Assembly (NCBI GenBank): GCA_902363625.1
Contig: CABJAS010000002.1
Coordinates: 1 to 64,000, forward strand
Length of the DNA: 64,000 nt
Direction: 5' to 3'
Source of the DNA: Clostridiaceae bacterium
GTDB taxonomy: Bacteria > Bacillota_I > Bacilli_A > Erysipelotrichales > Coprobacillaceae
Part shown: positions 1 through 6,894 of the stretch, in pieces
Position numbering within the stretch: position 1 is the stretch's first letter
How the letters are laid out: each line of letters opens with the position of its first letter
Translations under genes and position numbers: made by a program
The notes under the pieces: model-generated
The model's input: only the letters and a program-made list of their open reading frames with translations
Told to the model about the DNA's origin: nothing
Database searches by the model: none

Positions 1-38
1 ATTTTTTGTTCTAATGTATATTTTGCTTTTCTGGACAT
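1..38 (-). CDS. IS3-family OrfA-like transposase, N-terminal fragment
   Basis: The ATG is at 38 on the minus strand, behind a strong AGAGGAGGG ribosome site at about 45-53. Only MSRKAKYTLEQK is visible before the window edge. This basic start resembles OrfA HTH proteins of IS3/IS150-type elements. The match is short, and the rest of the gene lies outside the window. Confidence 0.5.
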   Translation of the reverse strand, partial: MSRKAKYTLEQK

Positions 39-167
39 AATAAAATCCCTCCTCTGTAGATTCATGAAATTTTATTTATTTCATCTGTCTACTTCGGTGG
101 GATTGTATCACATCGATGAATGAATTTATATAACTTCATTTATCCACTTTGGTAGGATTGTATTACA
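1..167 (-). mobile_element. left end of an IS3-like insertion sequence (partial)
   Basis: The element runs off the window start. Read on the minus strand it opens at about 167 with TGTAATACAATCCTACC, followed by a diverged second copy of the same end sequence, then a Shine-Dalgarno site and the first codons of a transposase-like ORF. A TG-initiated terminus close to a basic HTH-type ORF fits the IS3 family. The assignment rests on this short stretch only, and the exact end could be 2 bp further out (169). Confidence 0.55.
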
Positions 168-170
168 CAA
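79..170. repeat. two diverged direct copies of the IS terminal sequence
   Basis: A unit of about 33 bp occurs at roughly 79-112 and again at 134-168. Both contain TTCAT, then ACTT, GGT and GGATTGTAT in the same order, with scattered substitutions. The outer copy is the presumed IS terminus. The inner copy sits between it and the transposase start. Confidence 0.7.
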
Positions 171-181
171 TTCTTAAAACA

Positions 182-2533
182 TTATACTTTTTTCTTTTTA
201 GTTAAAACAAATGCACCGGCTATCGCTAAAATGCTTAATCCTGCAAGACCGATAATAGATGTGGCATCTCCCGTATCTGCAACTTTAGGTTGTGTCACTT
301 TTGGTGTGTCTTGTTGTTCTTCATTTTCGATAGGAGGAGTAGGCTTAGCTGTGAATTGCTGAACAGCTAAGCGTGTTGTATCAATTACTGCCTTTAATCC
401 GTTATAAGTAATCTCGACATCCCCTTCTCTATTTAATGCCTGATAATCCTCCATTGCTGCATTGCCATCTTTTATCGCCTGCAGCAAACCTAACATGTCT
501 TCTATGTATTGCATGTTTAATTCTCCAGGTGCTAATTCACCATAAGTCTGCTGCCATGCATGACCTGGCAAAATAGTGAGTTGTTCCATTTCTTTTACTG
601 TATTATATAATGCTTTCATATCGGCTTCATATGTGGTTAATGGATTTTCAGTAAAAAGCAGCCAAACAAACCCAGATCCCATTCCATCTCCGGAGTATAG
701 GACTTGTCTTTTAGCATCCAAATATGCAATTGATCCATCAGTATGTCCTCTTAAATTAATTGCTTCTAATGAATACTGTGCGGTATCAATCGTATCTCCT
801 TCCGCAATTAAAGAGACATCATAATCATTTAATAAAGCTTGTGTTGCTTCATCATAATCGCCTTCACTTATATATACTCTCGTTCCTGCTGCTATCGTTT
901 TATTTTTTAATTCCCCGATATGATCTCCGTGGTTATGAGTAATCGCAACCTCTAATGTACGATTCACAGATAAAGCATTCATAATCACTTCGAAATCTTC
1001 TGAATAAAAACCATTTCCTGCATCAATTAGGAGTGTTTTATTTTCATCTACAATAAAATACATACTTGATCCATTATTTTCAAGTCCACATGGATTACTC
1101 TGTGTTCCTTCATCTACATGATAAACACCATTTAAACTTGTTTGATCACCGGATATTTTAGTTACTGCCAAATGATCTACTTCGGCATAATTATTATTCA
1201 GTAATTCTTTAGTAAAGATGTCCTCGTTATTTTGACTCCACACAATATTTTTAACAAAATGCTGAAAACTTTGTGCCCATACAAACCAGTCATGAGCTCC
1301 GTATAAATAACCACCATCTATGAAGTTATCCATAGAGTTATCTGCTGCCCATTTTACTAAATCTTCGTATTTGATATCTTCTCCGGACATAATTGTTGCT
1401 GAAGCAATATCACATGTCCCAACCGTAGCAGTAACAATCGGATAAGATAATTCTGGTTTATCCGTTAAAGCCTTCATGTCAGTTCCTGAAAAAATACCAA
1501 AATAACCAAATGCATCAGGATGATCAAAATACATATGGGTTGTTGTCATTCCGCCCATAGACAGCCCACAAAAGGCACGATCATTTACTGAAGCAGAAAC
1601 ATTATAGTTTGTTTCCATATATGGAATAATATAATGAAGGACATTGTCTTCAATTTTGGCAAAATCCCAATTATAAGACGCATTATCCATTGTAACAACG
1701 ATCGCTTCTTCCGTTTGTCCGCTGTTGATTAAATTATCCATAATATTATCGGCATGCCCCATAGCAAACCAATCTGTTTCGTTTCCGCCACCGCCATGAC
1801 TGGCATAGATCACTTTATATGGTTTCTCACGATTTTTATCGTAGCCTGCCGGAAGGTATATTCCTAAATCTTGATGACTGCTTAAATTTCCTGTGTATTC
1901 TACATATTGCAGCGTCCCCTTACTGCCTGAGCTTTGAAGCACATAGTCTAGGTTTAATGACTTTGACTGCTTATCTGCATCGTATCTGCCATACACAATA
2001 CTATGGGTGCTGTCACCAGTCGCAATGTCACTGTTGCTGTTATTTTTAGCCGGTGATGGATTTGCCGGATCATCAATAGTAATAGCATCTTCACCAACGT
2101 ACTTCACAATATAGCTGTATGCAAAGCTTCCGCTCGTGATGGGAAAATCTGCTTCATATTGTCCGGCTGAAGCATTGTACACCATCGTTTCTGTGTACCC
2201 CCAGCCATTTGCCATCCCCGCTCCTGGGGCAAAATTAGTCGCATACATTCCATTGACATATTCATCCGGTCCATACTGGTTATCAGCTGCCTTCAGATCT
2301 TTATTGGGATCAACATACTGAAAAGGTCCGGTAACACTAACACTTTCAACCGTTTTTCCGCTTGTATCCTTATAAACAAAATGAACTGTATATCCGGATG
2401 GGGATAACTCATCTTTTATCACAGTTGCTCCGGGTTGATAGGTTTCTGCGGCCATGACTTTAAAACTCATTGTTGAAGCCATTAACACGAATGTCAAACC
2501 TCCTTTAAACACTTTTAATAAATATTTATTCAT
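182..2533 (-). CDS. cell-wall-sorted esterase / metallo-beta-lactamase fusion protein
   Basis: A 783-residue secreted protein. It has an N-terminal signal peptide (about 1-29), an Ig/CBM48-like N domain (35-185), and an alpha/beta-hydrolase esterase domain of the feruloyl/enterochelin-esterase kind (205-430) with nucleophile S325 in GLSMGG and a likely catalytic H414 in GAHDW. A metallo-beta-lactamase domain (455-725) follows, with H533, H535, D537, H538, H597, D616 and H658. The end is a Pro/Gln linker, a sorting-like VADTGD (751-756), a membrane helix and a KKKK tail. The signal is not canonical LPXTG. Both catalytic centres look intact, so two activities on the cell surface are likely; substrates are unknown. 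The start is supported by AAAGGAG upstream. Confidence 0.8.
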   Translation of the reverse strand: MNKYLLKVFKGGLTFVLMASTMSFKVMAAETYQPGATVIKDELSPSGYTVHFVYKDTSGKTVESVSVTGPFQYVDPNKDLKAADNQYGPDEYVNGMYATNFAPGAGMANGWGYTETMVYNASAGQYEADFPITSGSFAYSYIVKYVGEDAITIDDPANPSPAKNNSNSDIATGDSTHSIVYGRYDADKQSKSLNLDYVLQSSGSKGTLQYVEYTGNLSSHQDLGIYLPAGYDKNREKPYKVIYASHGGGGNETDWFAMGHADNIMDNLINSGQTEEAIVVTMDNASYNWDFAKIEDNVLHYIIPYMETNYNVSASVNDRAFCGLSMGGMTTTHMYFDHPDAFGYFGIFSGTDMKALTDKPELSYPIVTATVGTCDIASATIMSGEDIKYEDLVKWAADNSMDNFIDGGYLYGAHDWFVWAQSFQHFVKNIVWSQNNEDIFTKELLNNNYAEVDHLAVTKISGDQTSLNGVYHVDEGTQSNPCGLENNGSSMYFIVDENKTLLIDAGNGFYSEDFEVIMNALSVNRTLEVAITHNHGDHIGELKNKTIAAGTRVYISEGDYDEATQALLNDYDVSLIAEGDTIDTAQYSLEAINLRGHTDGSIAYLDAKRQVLYSGDGMGSGFVWLLFTENPLTTYEADMKALYNTVKEMEQLTILPGHAWQQTYGELAPGELNMQYIEDMLGLLQAIKDGNAAMEDYQALNREGDVEITYNGLKAVIDTTRLAVQQFTAKPTPPIENEEQQDTPKVTQPKVADTGDATSIIGLAGLSILAIAGAFVLTKKKKV

Positions 2534-2616
2534 GATAGTCTCCTTTCTTTATCTATACTTTAAAAATATAACGATTTCACATATTATTCCATATTTAAAA
2601 CAGAAAGCTTTATCAA

Positions 2617-2649
2617 ATAAAAAAAAGCAGCTTTCATAAAATGAAAGCT
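2617..2649 (-). terminator. intrinsic terminator of the RpiR gene
   Basis: Stem AGCTTTCAT/ATGAAAGCT (2629-2637 with 2641-2649) is followed on the minus strand by a long T run. The hairpin overlaps the stop codon of the RpiR gene. Confidence 0.85.
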
Positions 2650-3442
2650 ACGTCTCATAATAAAATAACTCAGATAGAATTCGACTAATATACAACAAAG
2701 AATAATAGCCTGTATTCAAGCTTTTACTTTGACCATAGTAAACAATTAAATCAAATAAATCATCACTCTCTAAATCATCCTGAGTAAATACAATAATCTT
2801 AACCCCGTTCTTTTTAGCCACTTCCAGTGTTTGCTTTTGTTCACTACTGAAAAAGCCACTATATACATTAAAAAACATGACTACGGAATTTTGATCTATA
2901 AATTGCATATGCAGTCCTTGCACATCTGTAATTTTAAATAAATAGGAAGGTGTTCCGTTAGCCAATAAATCTAACTGCAAGGTGTAGAAGATTGATAAAG
3001 CATGGTCATCTCCATAAAAGCTAACTGAACTCGCTTCTTTCATGGTTTTAATTATGTGGAGCAGTAAACGTGTTGAAACAATTTCTCTTGTTTTCGTTAA
3101 ATTATCAATTGCTTCTTGGTGAATCTGGTCAGCCATCTTTTCTACAGAACGATGAGGATACTGTGTTACATTTGCTAGTTTACGACTTAATTTTATTTCT
3201 AAGAAGGCTTTTTGAAAGGATTCTCTAAAATCCTGATAAGATTTAAAGCCCATTTTTTTAATAAAGCGGCTAACACTTGCTTGTGATATGTTTGCTTGAT
3301 TGGCTAACTCTTCCAATGAAACGATCTCTAAATCATTTACATATGATAGTATTGTTCTTGCGATATTATAATCATTATTATTAGCCACTTGTGTATTACA
3401 ACTATTAATTAATCTAAATACAGTTCCCATATAATTTGCCAT
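2648..3442 (-). CDS. MurR/RpiR-family transcriptional regulator
   Basis: 264 residues. The N-terminal RpiR HTH (about 1-80) includes the recognition-helix stretch ISQASVSRFIKKMGF. A SIS-like sugar-phosphate-binding domain follows (about 115-260). Family members sense phosphosugars and control sugar catabolism. No sugar genes adjoin it. The nearest downstream gene in the same orientation is the surface esterase/MBL fusion, separated by a terminator, so its target is not obvious. The start has GGAGGAG at good spacing. Confidence 0.85.
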   Translation of the reverse strand: MANYMGTVFRLINSCNTQVANNNDYNIARTILSYVNDLEIVSLEELANQANISQASVSRFIKKMGFKSYQDFRESFQKAFLEIKLSRKLANVTQYPHRSVEKMADQIHQEAIDNLTKTREIVSTRLLLHIIKTMKEASSVSFYGDDHALSIFYTLQLDLLANGTPSYLFKITDVQGLHMQFIDQNSVVMFFNVYSGFFSSEQKQTLEVAKKNGVKIIVFTQDDLESDDLFDLIVYYGQSKSLNTGYYSLLYISRILSELFYYET

Positions 3443-3647
3443 AACTTTGCTCCTCCCACATTGTATACCCTTACAAATTGTAACATGGCATTTATTTAAT
3501 CACAATGTCCGTGTATGGATTCTATTTACTATTTTTGAAAACAGACTTATATTTTTAATAATTGAAAGATATTTCTTTTTAAAATTTATTTGACTTTGAC
3601 TCTTTTCTCTTTACTTTCTTTGATGTATAATATCTTATGTATTCATT

Positions 3648-3723
3648 GCCGACATAGCTCCAACGGTAGAGCAATCCACTCGTAATGGATAGGCTGCTGG
3701 TTCGATTCCAGTTGTCGGCACCA
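3648..3723 (+). tRNA. tRNA-Thr (anticodon CGT)
   Basis: The cloverleaf is complete: acceptor GCCGACA/TGTCGGC, D stem GCTC/GAGC, anticodon arm ATCCA-CTCGTAA-TGGAT, and T arm with TTCGATT. CCA is encoded at 3721-3723. Anticodon CGT reads the Thr codon ACG. The gene stands alone, with its own terminator. Confidence 0.95.
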
Positions 3724-3736
3724 TAAGAGAGTTAAG

Positions 3737-3760
3737 GGATCACTTGGTGGTCCTTTTCTT
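3737..3760 (+). terminator. terminator of the tRNA-Thr transcript
   Basis: GGATCAC/GTGGTCC stem (one T-G pair) with loop TTG, then TTTTCTT. Confidence 0.8.
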
Positions 3761-3782
3761 ATAATTGAAAGGGGATATAAAG

Positions 3783-4541
3783 ATGGTTGGTCTGTACTTT
3801 AGTGGAACAGGGAATTCAAAATATTGTTTAGAACGTTTCTTAAGAGAATTTAATGATATTCAAGTATTTTCAATTGAAGATCATAAGGTGATTGAGCAAA
3901 TTAAACACCATACTCAGATCATCATCGCTTATCCTATTCAATACAGTAATATACCTAAAATATTAAGAGATTTTATCATGAAGAATGCCGCTCTTTGGAA
4001 AAATAAAGAGATCTTTATTATTGCTACAATGGGGCTTTTTAGTGGGGATGGAGCCGGAATCCTCGCTCGTTTATTAAAGAAACAAGATGCTCAGATTATT
4101 GGTGGACTGCATTTAAAAATGCCGGATAGTATCGCTGATGAAAAAGTCCTAAAACACTCATCGGAAAAAAATAAAACATTAATTCTTGAAGCAGAAAAGA
4201 AAATAATACAAGCGGCACATGGTTTTCAAAATGGACATCCTTCACAAGAGGGAATCGGTTTATTCTCCCATCTTGCGGGATTATTTGGACAACGACTATA
4301 CTTCTATACAAAAATAAAACATTACTCAAATAAGTTGAAAATAAATGAAGCCCGTTGTATTGGCTGCGGAAAATGTGCAAAATTATGTCCTATGAAAAAT
4401 ATTGATATGACAAATAGCAAAGCTATAGCTAAAGATCAATGTACCTTGTGTTATCGCTGTATCAATCAGTGTCCAACGCAGGCGATGACTCTGCTAGGAA
4501 AAAAGGTAGTGAAACAATACGATATTAACCACTATTTATAA
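3783..4541 (+). CDS. EFR1-family flavodoxin/ferredoxin protein
   Basis: 252 residues from the ATG at 3783 (AAAGGGG upstream). An upstream in-frame TTG at 3765 lacks a ribosome site and was rejected. The N-terminal flavodoxin-like domain opens with the FMN-phosphate loop GLYFSGTGNSKYC. The C-terminal part carries two 4Fe-4S clusters, RCIGCGKCAKLCP and QCTLCYRCINQCP. Such proteins move electrons between a flavin and iron-sulfur centres in anaerobes; the redox partner cannot be told from the context. Confidence 0.88.
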   Translation: MVGLYFSGTGNSKYCLERFLREFNDIQVFSIEDHKVIEQIKHHTQIIIAYPIQYSNIPKILRDFIMKNAALWKNKEIFIIATMGLFSGDGAGILARLLKKQDAQIIGGLHLKMPDSIADEKVLKHSSEKNKTLILEAEKKIIQAAHGFQNGHPSQEGIGLFSHLAGLFGQRLYFYTKIKHYSNKLKINEARCIGCGKCAKLCPMKNIDMTNSKAIAKDQCTLCYRCINQCPTQAMTLLGKKVVKQYDINHYL

Positions 4542-4669
4542 ATTTTCCTTATAACACATTGCTCTTTCTATTTATTTTAGTAAATAACTATATACTGGCA
4601 ATTACAATTACTTTACTAATCATCTTTGTTACATTACCATTTAGTACAGGTATAAATGGAGGAATAAAG

Positions 4670-5575
4670 ATGAAAGAGAGATTAGAAACTTATCTAAATG
4701 AATGCCGATTACAAAAAAATTTAAACATGAAAACCATTAAAGCTTATTCGATTGATCTAAAGCAGTTCTTAACTTATAGTCAGGATAGAGAATGCTCAAG
4801 AGAATTGCTGAACGATTATATTGGTTATTTATCCGGACTCTATTCAAAACCAAGGACAATCAAAAGAAAAATTGCCAGTCTAAAGGCTTTTTTTAATTAT
4901 TTAGAGCTAGATAACTATATTGAGTATAATCCCTTTAATAAAATACGTTTCAAATATAAAGAGCCTCTGCTGCTTCCCCGTACGGTAGATCTTCAATATA
5001 TGACGTTGATCTTAAAAAAAGCTTATGATGATATCCGCCAAAGCCGTTCTCCTTATGAAATAAAAACGACCACGCGTAATGCCGCTGTGATCGAATTGCT
5101 TTTTTCTACCGGATTAAGAGTTTCCGAATTATGTAATATTAAAAAAGAAGAAATTAACCTTGATCAAGGACAACTATTGATCTATGGAAAAGGAGCAAAA
5201 GAAAGAAACCTTTATATAGGCAACTATAAAGTATTGCAAATATTAAAAGAGTATGCTTGTTTATTTCAAGATCAGATTGATGATTCGATCTTCTTTTTTA
5301 TTAATCGAAACGGAAATCGTTTATCTGAACAATCTGTCCGATTTATTTTAAAGCACTATGAACGTGTATTGAAATTAAATCAGCATATTACCCCTCATAT
5401 GCTTCGACATACATTTGCAACACAATTACTAGAAGAAGACGTTGATATACGTTATATCCAACGAATCTTAGGACATAGCTCCATTACCACAACCCAAATC
5501 TATACACATGTAACTTCCAACAAACAACGTGAAATCTTAATACAGCGAAATCCACGTAATCGCATTCCACTATAG
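4670..5575 (+). CDS. Xer-like tyrosine recombinase
   Basis: 301 residues from the ATG at 4670 with GGAGG upstream. An N-terminal hydrophobic extension of the open frame (from 4559) has no ribosome site and is not counted. A SAM-like core-binding domain (1-90) is followed by a catalytic domain with Arg in STGLRVSELC, Lys in YGKGAKERN, HMLRHTFA, LGHSS and Tyr in TTQIYTHV, so all active residues are present. The size fits XerC/XerD. It lies about 950 bp past a tRNA, but no attachment-site duplication was seen, so a housekeeping or phase-variation role is as likely as an island integrase. Confidence 0.85.
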   Translation: MKERLETYLNECRLQKNLNMKTIKAYSIDLKQFLTYSQDRECSRELLNDYIGYLSGLYSKPRTIKRKIASLKAFFNYLELDNYIEYNPFNKIRFKYKEPLLLPRTVDLQYMTLILKKAYDDIRQSRSPYEIKTTTRNAAVIELLFSTGLRVSELCNIKKEEINLDQGQLLIYGKGAKERNLYIGNYKVLQILKEYACLFQDQIDDSIFFFINRNGNRLSEQSVRFILKHYERVLKLNQHITPHMLRHTFATQLLEEDVDIRYIQRILGHSSITTTQIYTHVTSNKQREILIQRNPRNRIPL

Positions 5576-5576
5576 A

Positions 5577-5616
5577 AAATATCTGGAAACGAATATATTT
5601 CCAGATATTTTTTATT
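5577..5616. terminator. bidirectional terminator between convergent genes
   Basis: Stem AAATATCTGGAAA/TTTCCAGATATTT is followed by TTTT on the plus strand. It lies between the recombinase and the convergent C39-like gene. Confidence 0.85.
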
Positions 5617-6217
5617 GTTTAGAAATCACAAAATAGGGGCATTGATACATCCCTTGTACATTTTTGCATAAATTTTTGTATTCCTCTATAGAGGTCTTAC
5701 GATTATACGGGAGCTCTTCATCTTGACAGTTCGCCATATAAGGTAAACTCTCGGCAAAATAAAAATAATCTTCATCATAGCCGATAATAGGCACATAGTG
5801 CGTATAGGGTTCTTCCATGTTGACACGAATAAAAGAAATGACGGGCACTCCTAAGCTGATATCATGTTTTAATTCTTCAATACTGGCATTCTTCTTAAAT
5901 TCGATTGAGTATCCCTGTGTACGAAAAAAAGTAACAATTCCATCCGGAGTTGCTCCTTGAGGAATTTTTCCTGGGAAATTCTCATATAAACGCTTCCCAT
6001 CAGCGGTCTCTCCAAAGAAACGCAGTATATAAGCCGAAGAATAGCCTGAACATTCTAATCCTGACTGATAATCAAAATAATTATCTGATTCGTTCATCAC
6101 TGCAGGTGGATACTCCCATTTCTGCTCAGGCTTCAATTTAGGCAACAATATAACACCTAAAATAATAATAAGACCAATGAGGAGAAACTTTTGATAACGG
6201 TGAAATCTATTTTTCAT
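5612..6217 (-). CDS. membrane-anchored C39-like cysteine peptidase
   Basis: 201 residues from the ATG at 6217, which has GAAGGG at good spacing; the open frame continues further upstream without ribosome-site support. One N-terminal membrane helix (about 11-26) is followed by a papain-fold, C39-like domain with likely nucleophile C56 in GLECSGYSSAY and His in PYTHYVPIIGYD. The lack of an ABC-transporter fusion points to a stand-alone extracytoplasmic peptidase rather than a bacteriocin exporter. The substrate is unknown. Confidence 0.72.
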   Translation of the reverse strand: MKNRFHRYQKFLLIGLIIILGVILLPKLKPEQKWEYPPAVMNESDNYFDYQSGLECSGYSSAYILRFFGETADGKRLYENFPGKIPQGATPDGIVTFFRTQGYSIEFKKNASIEELKHDISLGVPVISFIRVNMEEPYTHYVPIIGYDEDYFYFAESLPYMANCQDEELPYNRKTSIEEYKNLCKNVQGMYQCPYFVISKQ

Positions 6218-6360
6218 GGTTTCCCTTCTTTCCATCTTCATCATAACACGTTTAAAATACACAATAAATTGAAAACAAAAAAAATGCAATGTCCCCCATA
6301 AATTTAGACAGTTAATTAAACTAAAAAAGATAGAATAAACACTTAATATATATTTAGTGG

Positions 6361-6388
6361 TTGACAAAAGTTTTATACGTCATATAAT
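6361..6388 (+). promoter_or_regulatory. sigma-A promoter of the mgtA leader
   Basis: TTGACA (6361-6366), 16-bp spacer, TATAAT (6383-6388). The M-box begins about 20 bp downstream, so transcription starts just before the aptamer. Confidence 0.85.
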
Positions 6389-6409
6389 TTTAGTGTAAGA
6401 ATAAAATAA

Positions 6410-6550
6410 TCTGGTAGGTGAGGCTCCTACAGGGATAAGGACTGCTGCCGCGAAATGATGGAGACATCATGAGTTGGTTTGAACAGGTTATATCGTCAAG
6501 GTATAGCATAATGCAGTTTCATCGCCCTGCAAAGCTAAAGCTTGAACGGT
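6410..6550 (+). ncRNA. M-box (ykoK) magnesium riboswitch
   Basis: The sequence keeps the conserved M-box blocks in order: GGTAGGTGAGGCTCCTAC at the 5' side, ACTGCTGCCGC, a variable hairpin (GATG/CATC), ATAATGCAG, and the 3' block CCTGCAAAGCTAAAGCTTGAA. M-box RNAs bind Mg2+ and turn off magnesium-transport genes. The gene downstream is an MgtA-type ATPase, as expected. The 3' AACGGT (6545-6550) can pair with ACCGTT (6577-6582) as an antiterminator. Confidence 0.93.
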
Positions 6551-6570
6551 ACTAAAAGAAAGAACATTTT

Positions 6571-6600
6571 CCATGGACCGTTGGCTTCCATGGTTTTTTT
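6571..6600 (+). terminator. expression-platform terminator of the M-box
   Basis: CCATGGA (6571-6577) pairs with TCCATGG (6587-6593), followed by seven T. The loop contains the ACCGTT half of the alternative antiterminator. Confidence 0.85.
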
Positions 6601-6617
6601 ATTGAAAGGAGATGAGC

Positions 6618-6677
6618 ATGATGGACGAGTATCGAAGTTGTAAAGATTGGCAGATGTTTTCATCATGCTTGTTTTAA
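6618..6677 (+). CDS. putative mgtA leader peptide 1 (19 residues)
   Basis: This short ORF starts at an ATG-ATG pair behind AAAGGAG (6605-6611). It encodes MMDEYRSCKDWQMFSSCLF and stops inside a CATGCTT/AAGCATG hairpin (6664-6682). It lies between the M-box terminator and a second terminator. The acidic residues right after the start resemble leader peptides whose translation responds to Mg2+, such as enterobacterial MgtL; this is an analogy only. No homologue is known to me. Confidence 0.55.
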   Translation: MMDEYRSCKDWQMFSSCLF

Positions 6678-6718
6678 GCATGTCTAAACCCGTCTGCCAT
6701 TTGTGTGGACGGGTTTTT
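6648..6718 (+). terminator. second mgtA terminator with competing antiterminator
   Basis: The terminator is AAACCCGTC (6686-6694) with GACGGGTTT (6708-6716) and a short T run. A competing helix can form between TGGCAGATG (6648-6656, inside leader ORF 1) and CGTCTGCCA (6691-6699): nine pairs including one wobble. It overlaps the 5' arm of the terminator. Ribosome position on ORF 1 would decide which forms. Confidence 0.7.
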
Positions 6719-6753
6719 ATTATGCCCAATTTATAATAAAGGAGGTGGGAAAA

Positions 6754-6846
6754 ATGGATTTAGATTCCAGTAGCAGCGGCACAAAATCAAAAGAGCGAGT
6801 CTCGAGAAAAACGGATTTAAATCCACTTTTCTCATTTACAATTTAA
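6754..6846 (+). CDS. putative mgtA leader peptide 2 (30 residues)
   Basis: This ORF has an excellent ribosome site, AAAGGAGGTGGG, and ends in TAA-TAG 48 bp before mgtA. The peptide starts MDLDSSSSGTKSKERV and ends NPLFSFTI. Like leader 1 it has acidic residues straight after the start. Its coding region contains the 5' arm of the last hairpin before the mgtA ribosome site, so its translation could open that structure. A role in control is inferred from position. Confidence 0.5.
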   Translation: MDLDSSSSGTKSKERVSRKTDLNPLFSFTI

Positions 6847-6872
6847 TAGAAGTTCTTAATTTTGTGCCTTTT
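6778..6872 (+). promoter_or_regulatory. large hairpin in front of the mgtA ribosome site
   Basis: GGCACAAAAT (6778-6787) is fully complementary to ATTTTGTGCC (6859-6868), followed by TTTT. Inside is a second helix, GAGAAAA/TTTTCTC (6804-6810 with 6827-6833), enclosing a GGATTTAAATCC palindrome. The structure ends directly before the AGGAGG of mgtA. It could act as a weak terminator or limit ribosome access. Confidence 0.6.
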
Positions 6873-6894
6873 AAAAAAAGAGGAGGTACAAAAA

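Noticed and set aside
576..2321. plus-strand ORFs inside the surface esterase gene
   Set aside because: They lie antisense to a well-supported coding region and have no ribosome sites or recognisable domains. The same applies to other antisense frames over mgtA, the CtpE-like gene and the Gfo/Idh operon.
4559..4669. N-terminal membrane extension of the recombinase
   Set aside because: The open frame continues upstream, but without a ribosome site, and Xer proteins have no membrane helix. The start at 4670 has GGAGG.
3648..5575. tRNA-Thr plus tyrosine recombinase as a genomic-island boundary
   Set aside because: The recombinase looks like a chromosomal Xer protein, and I saw no repeated 3' end of the tRNA in the window to mark an attachment site.
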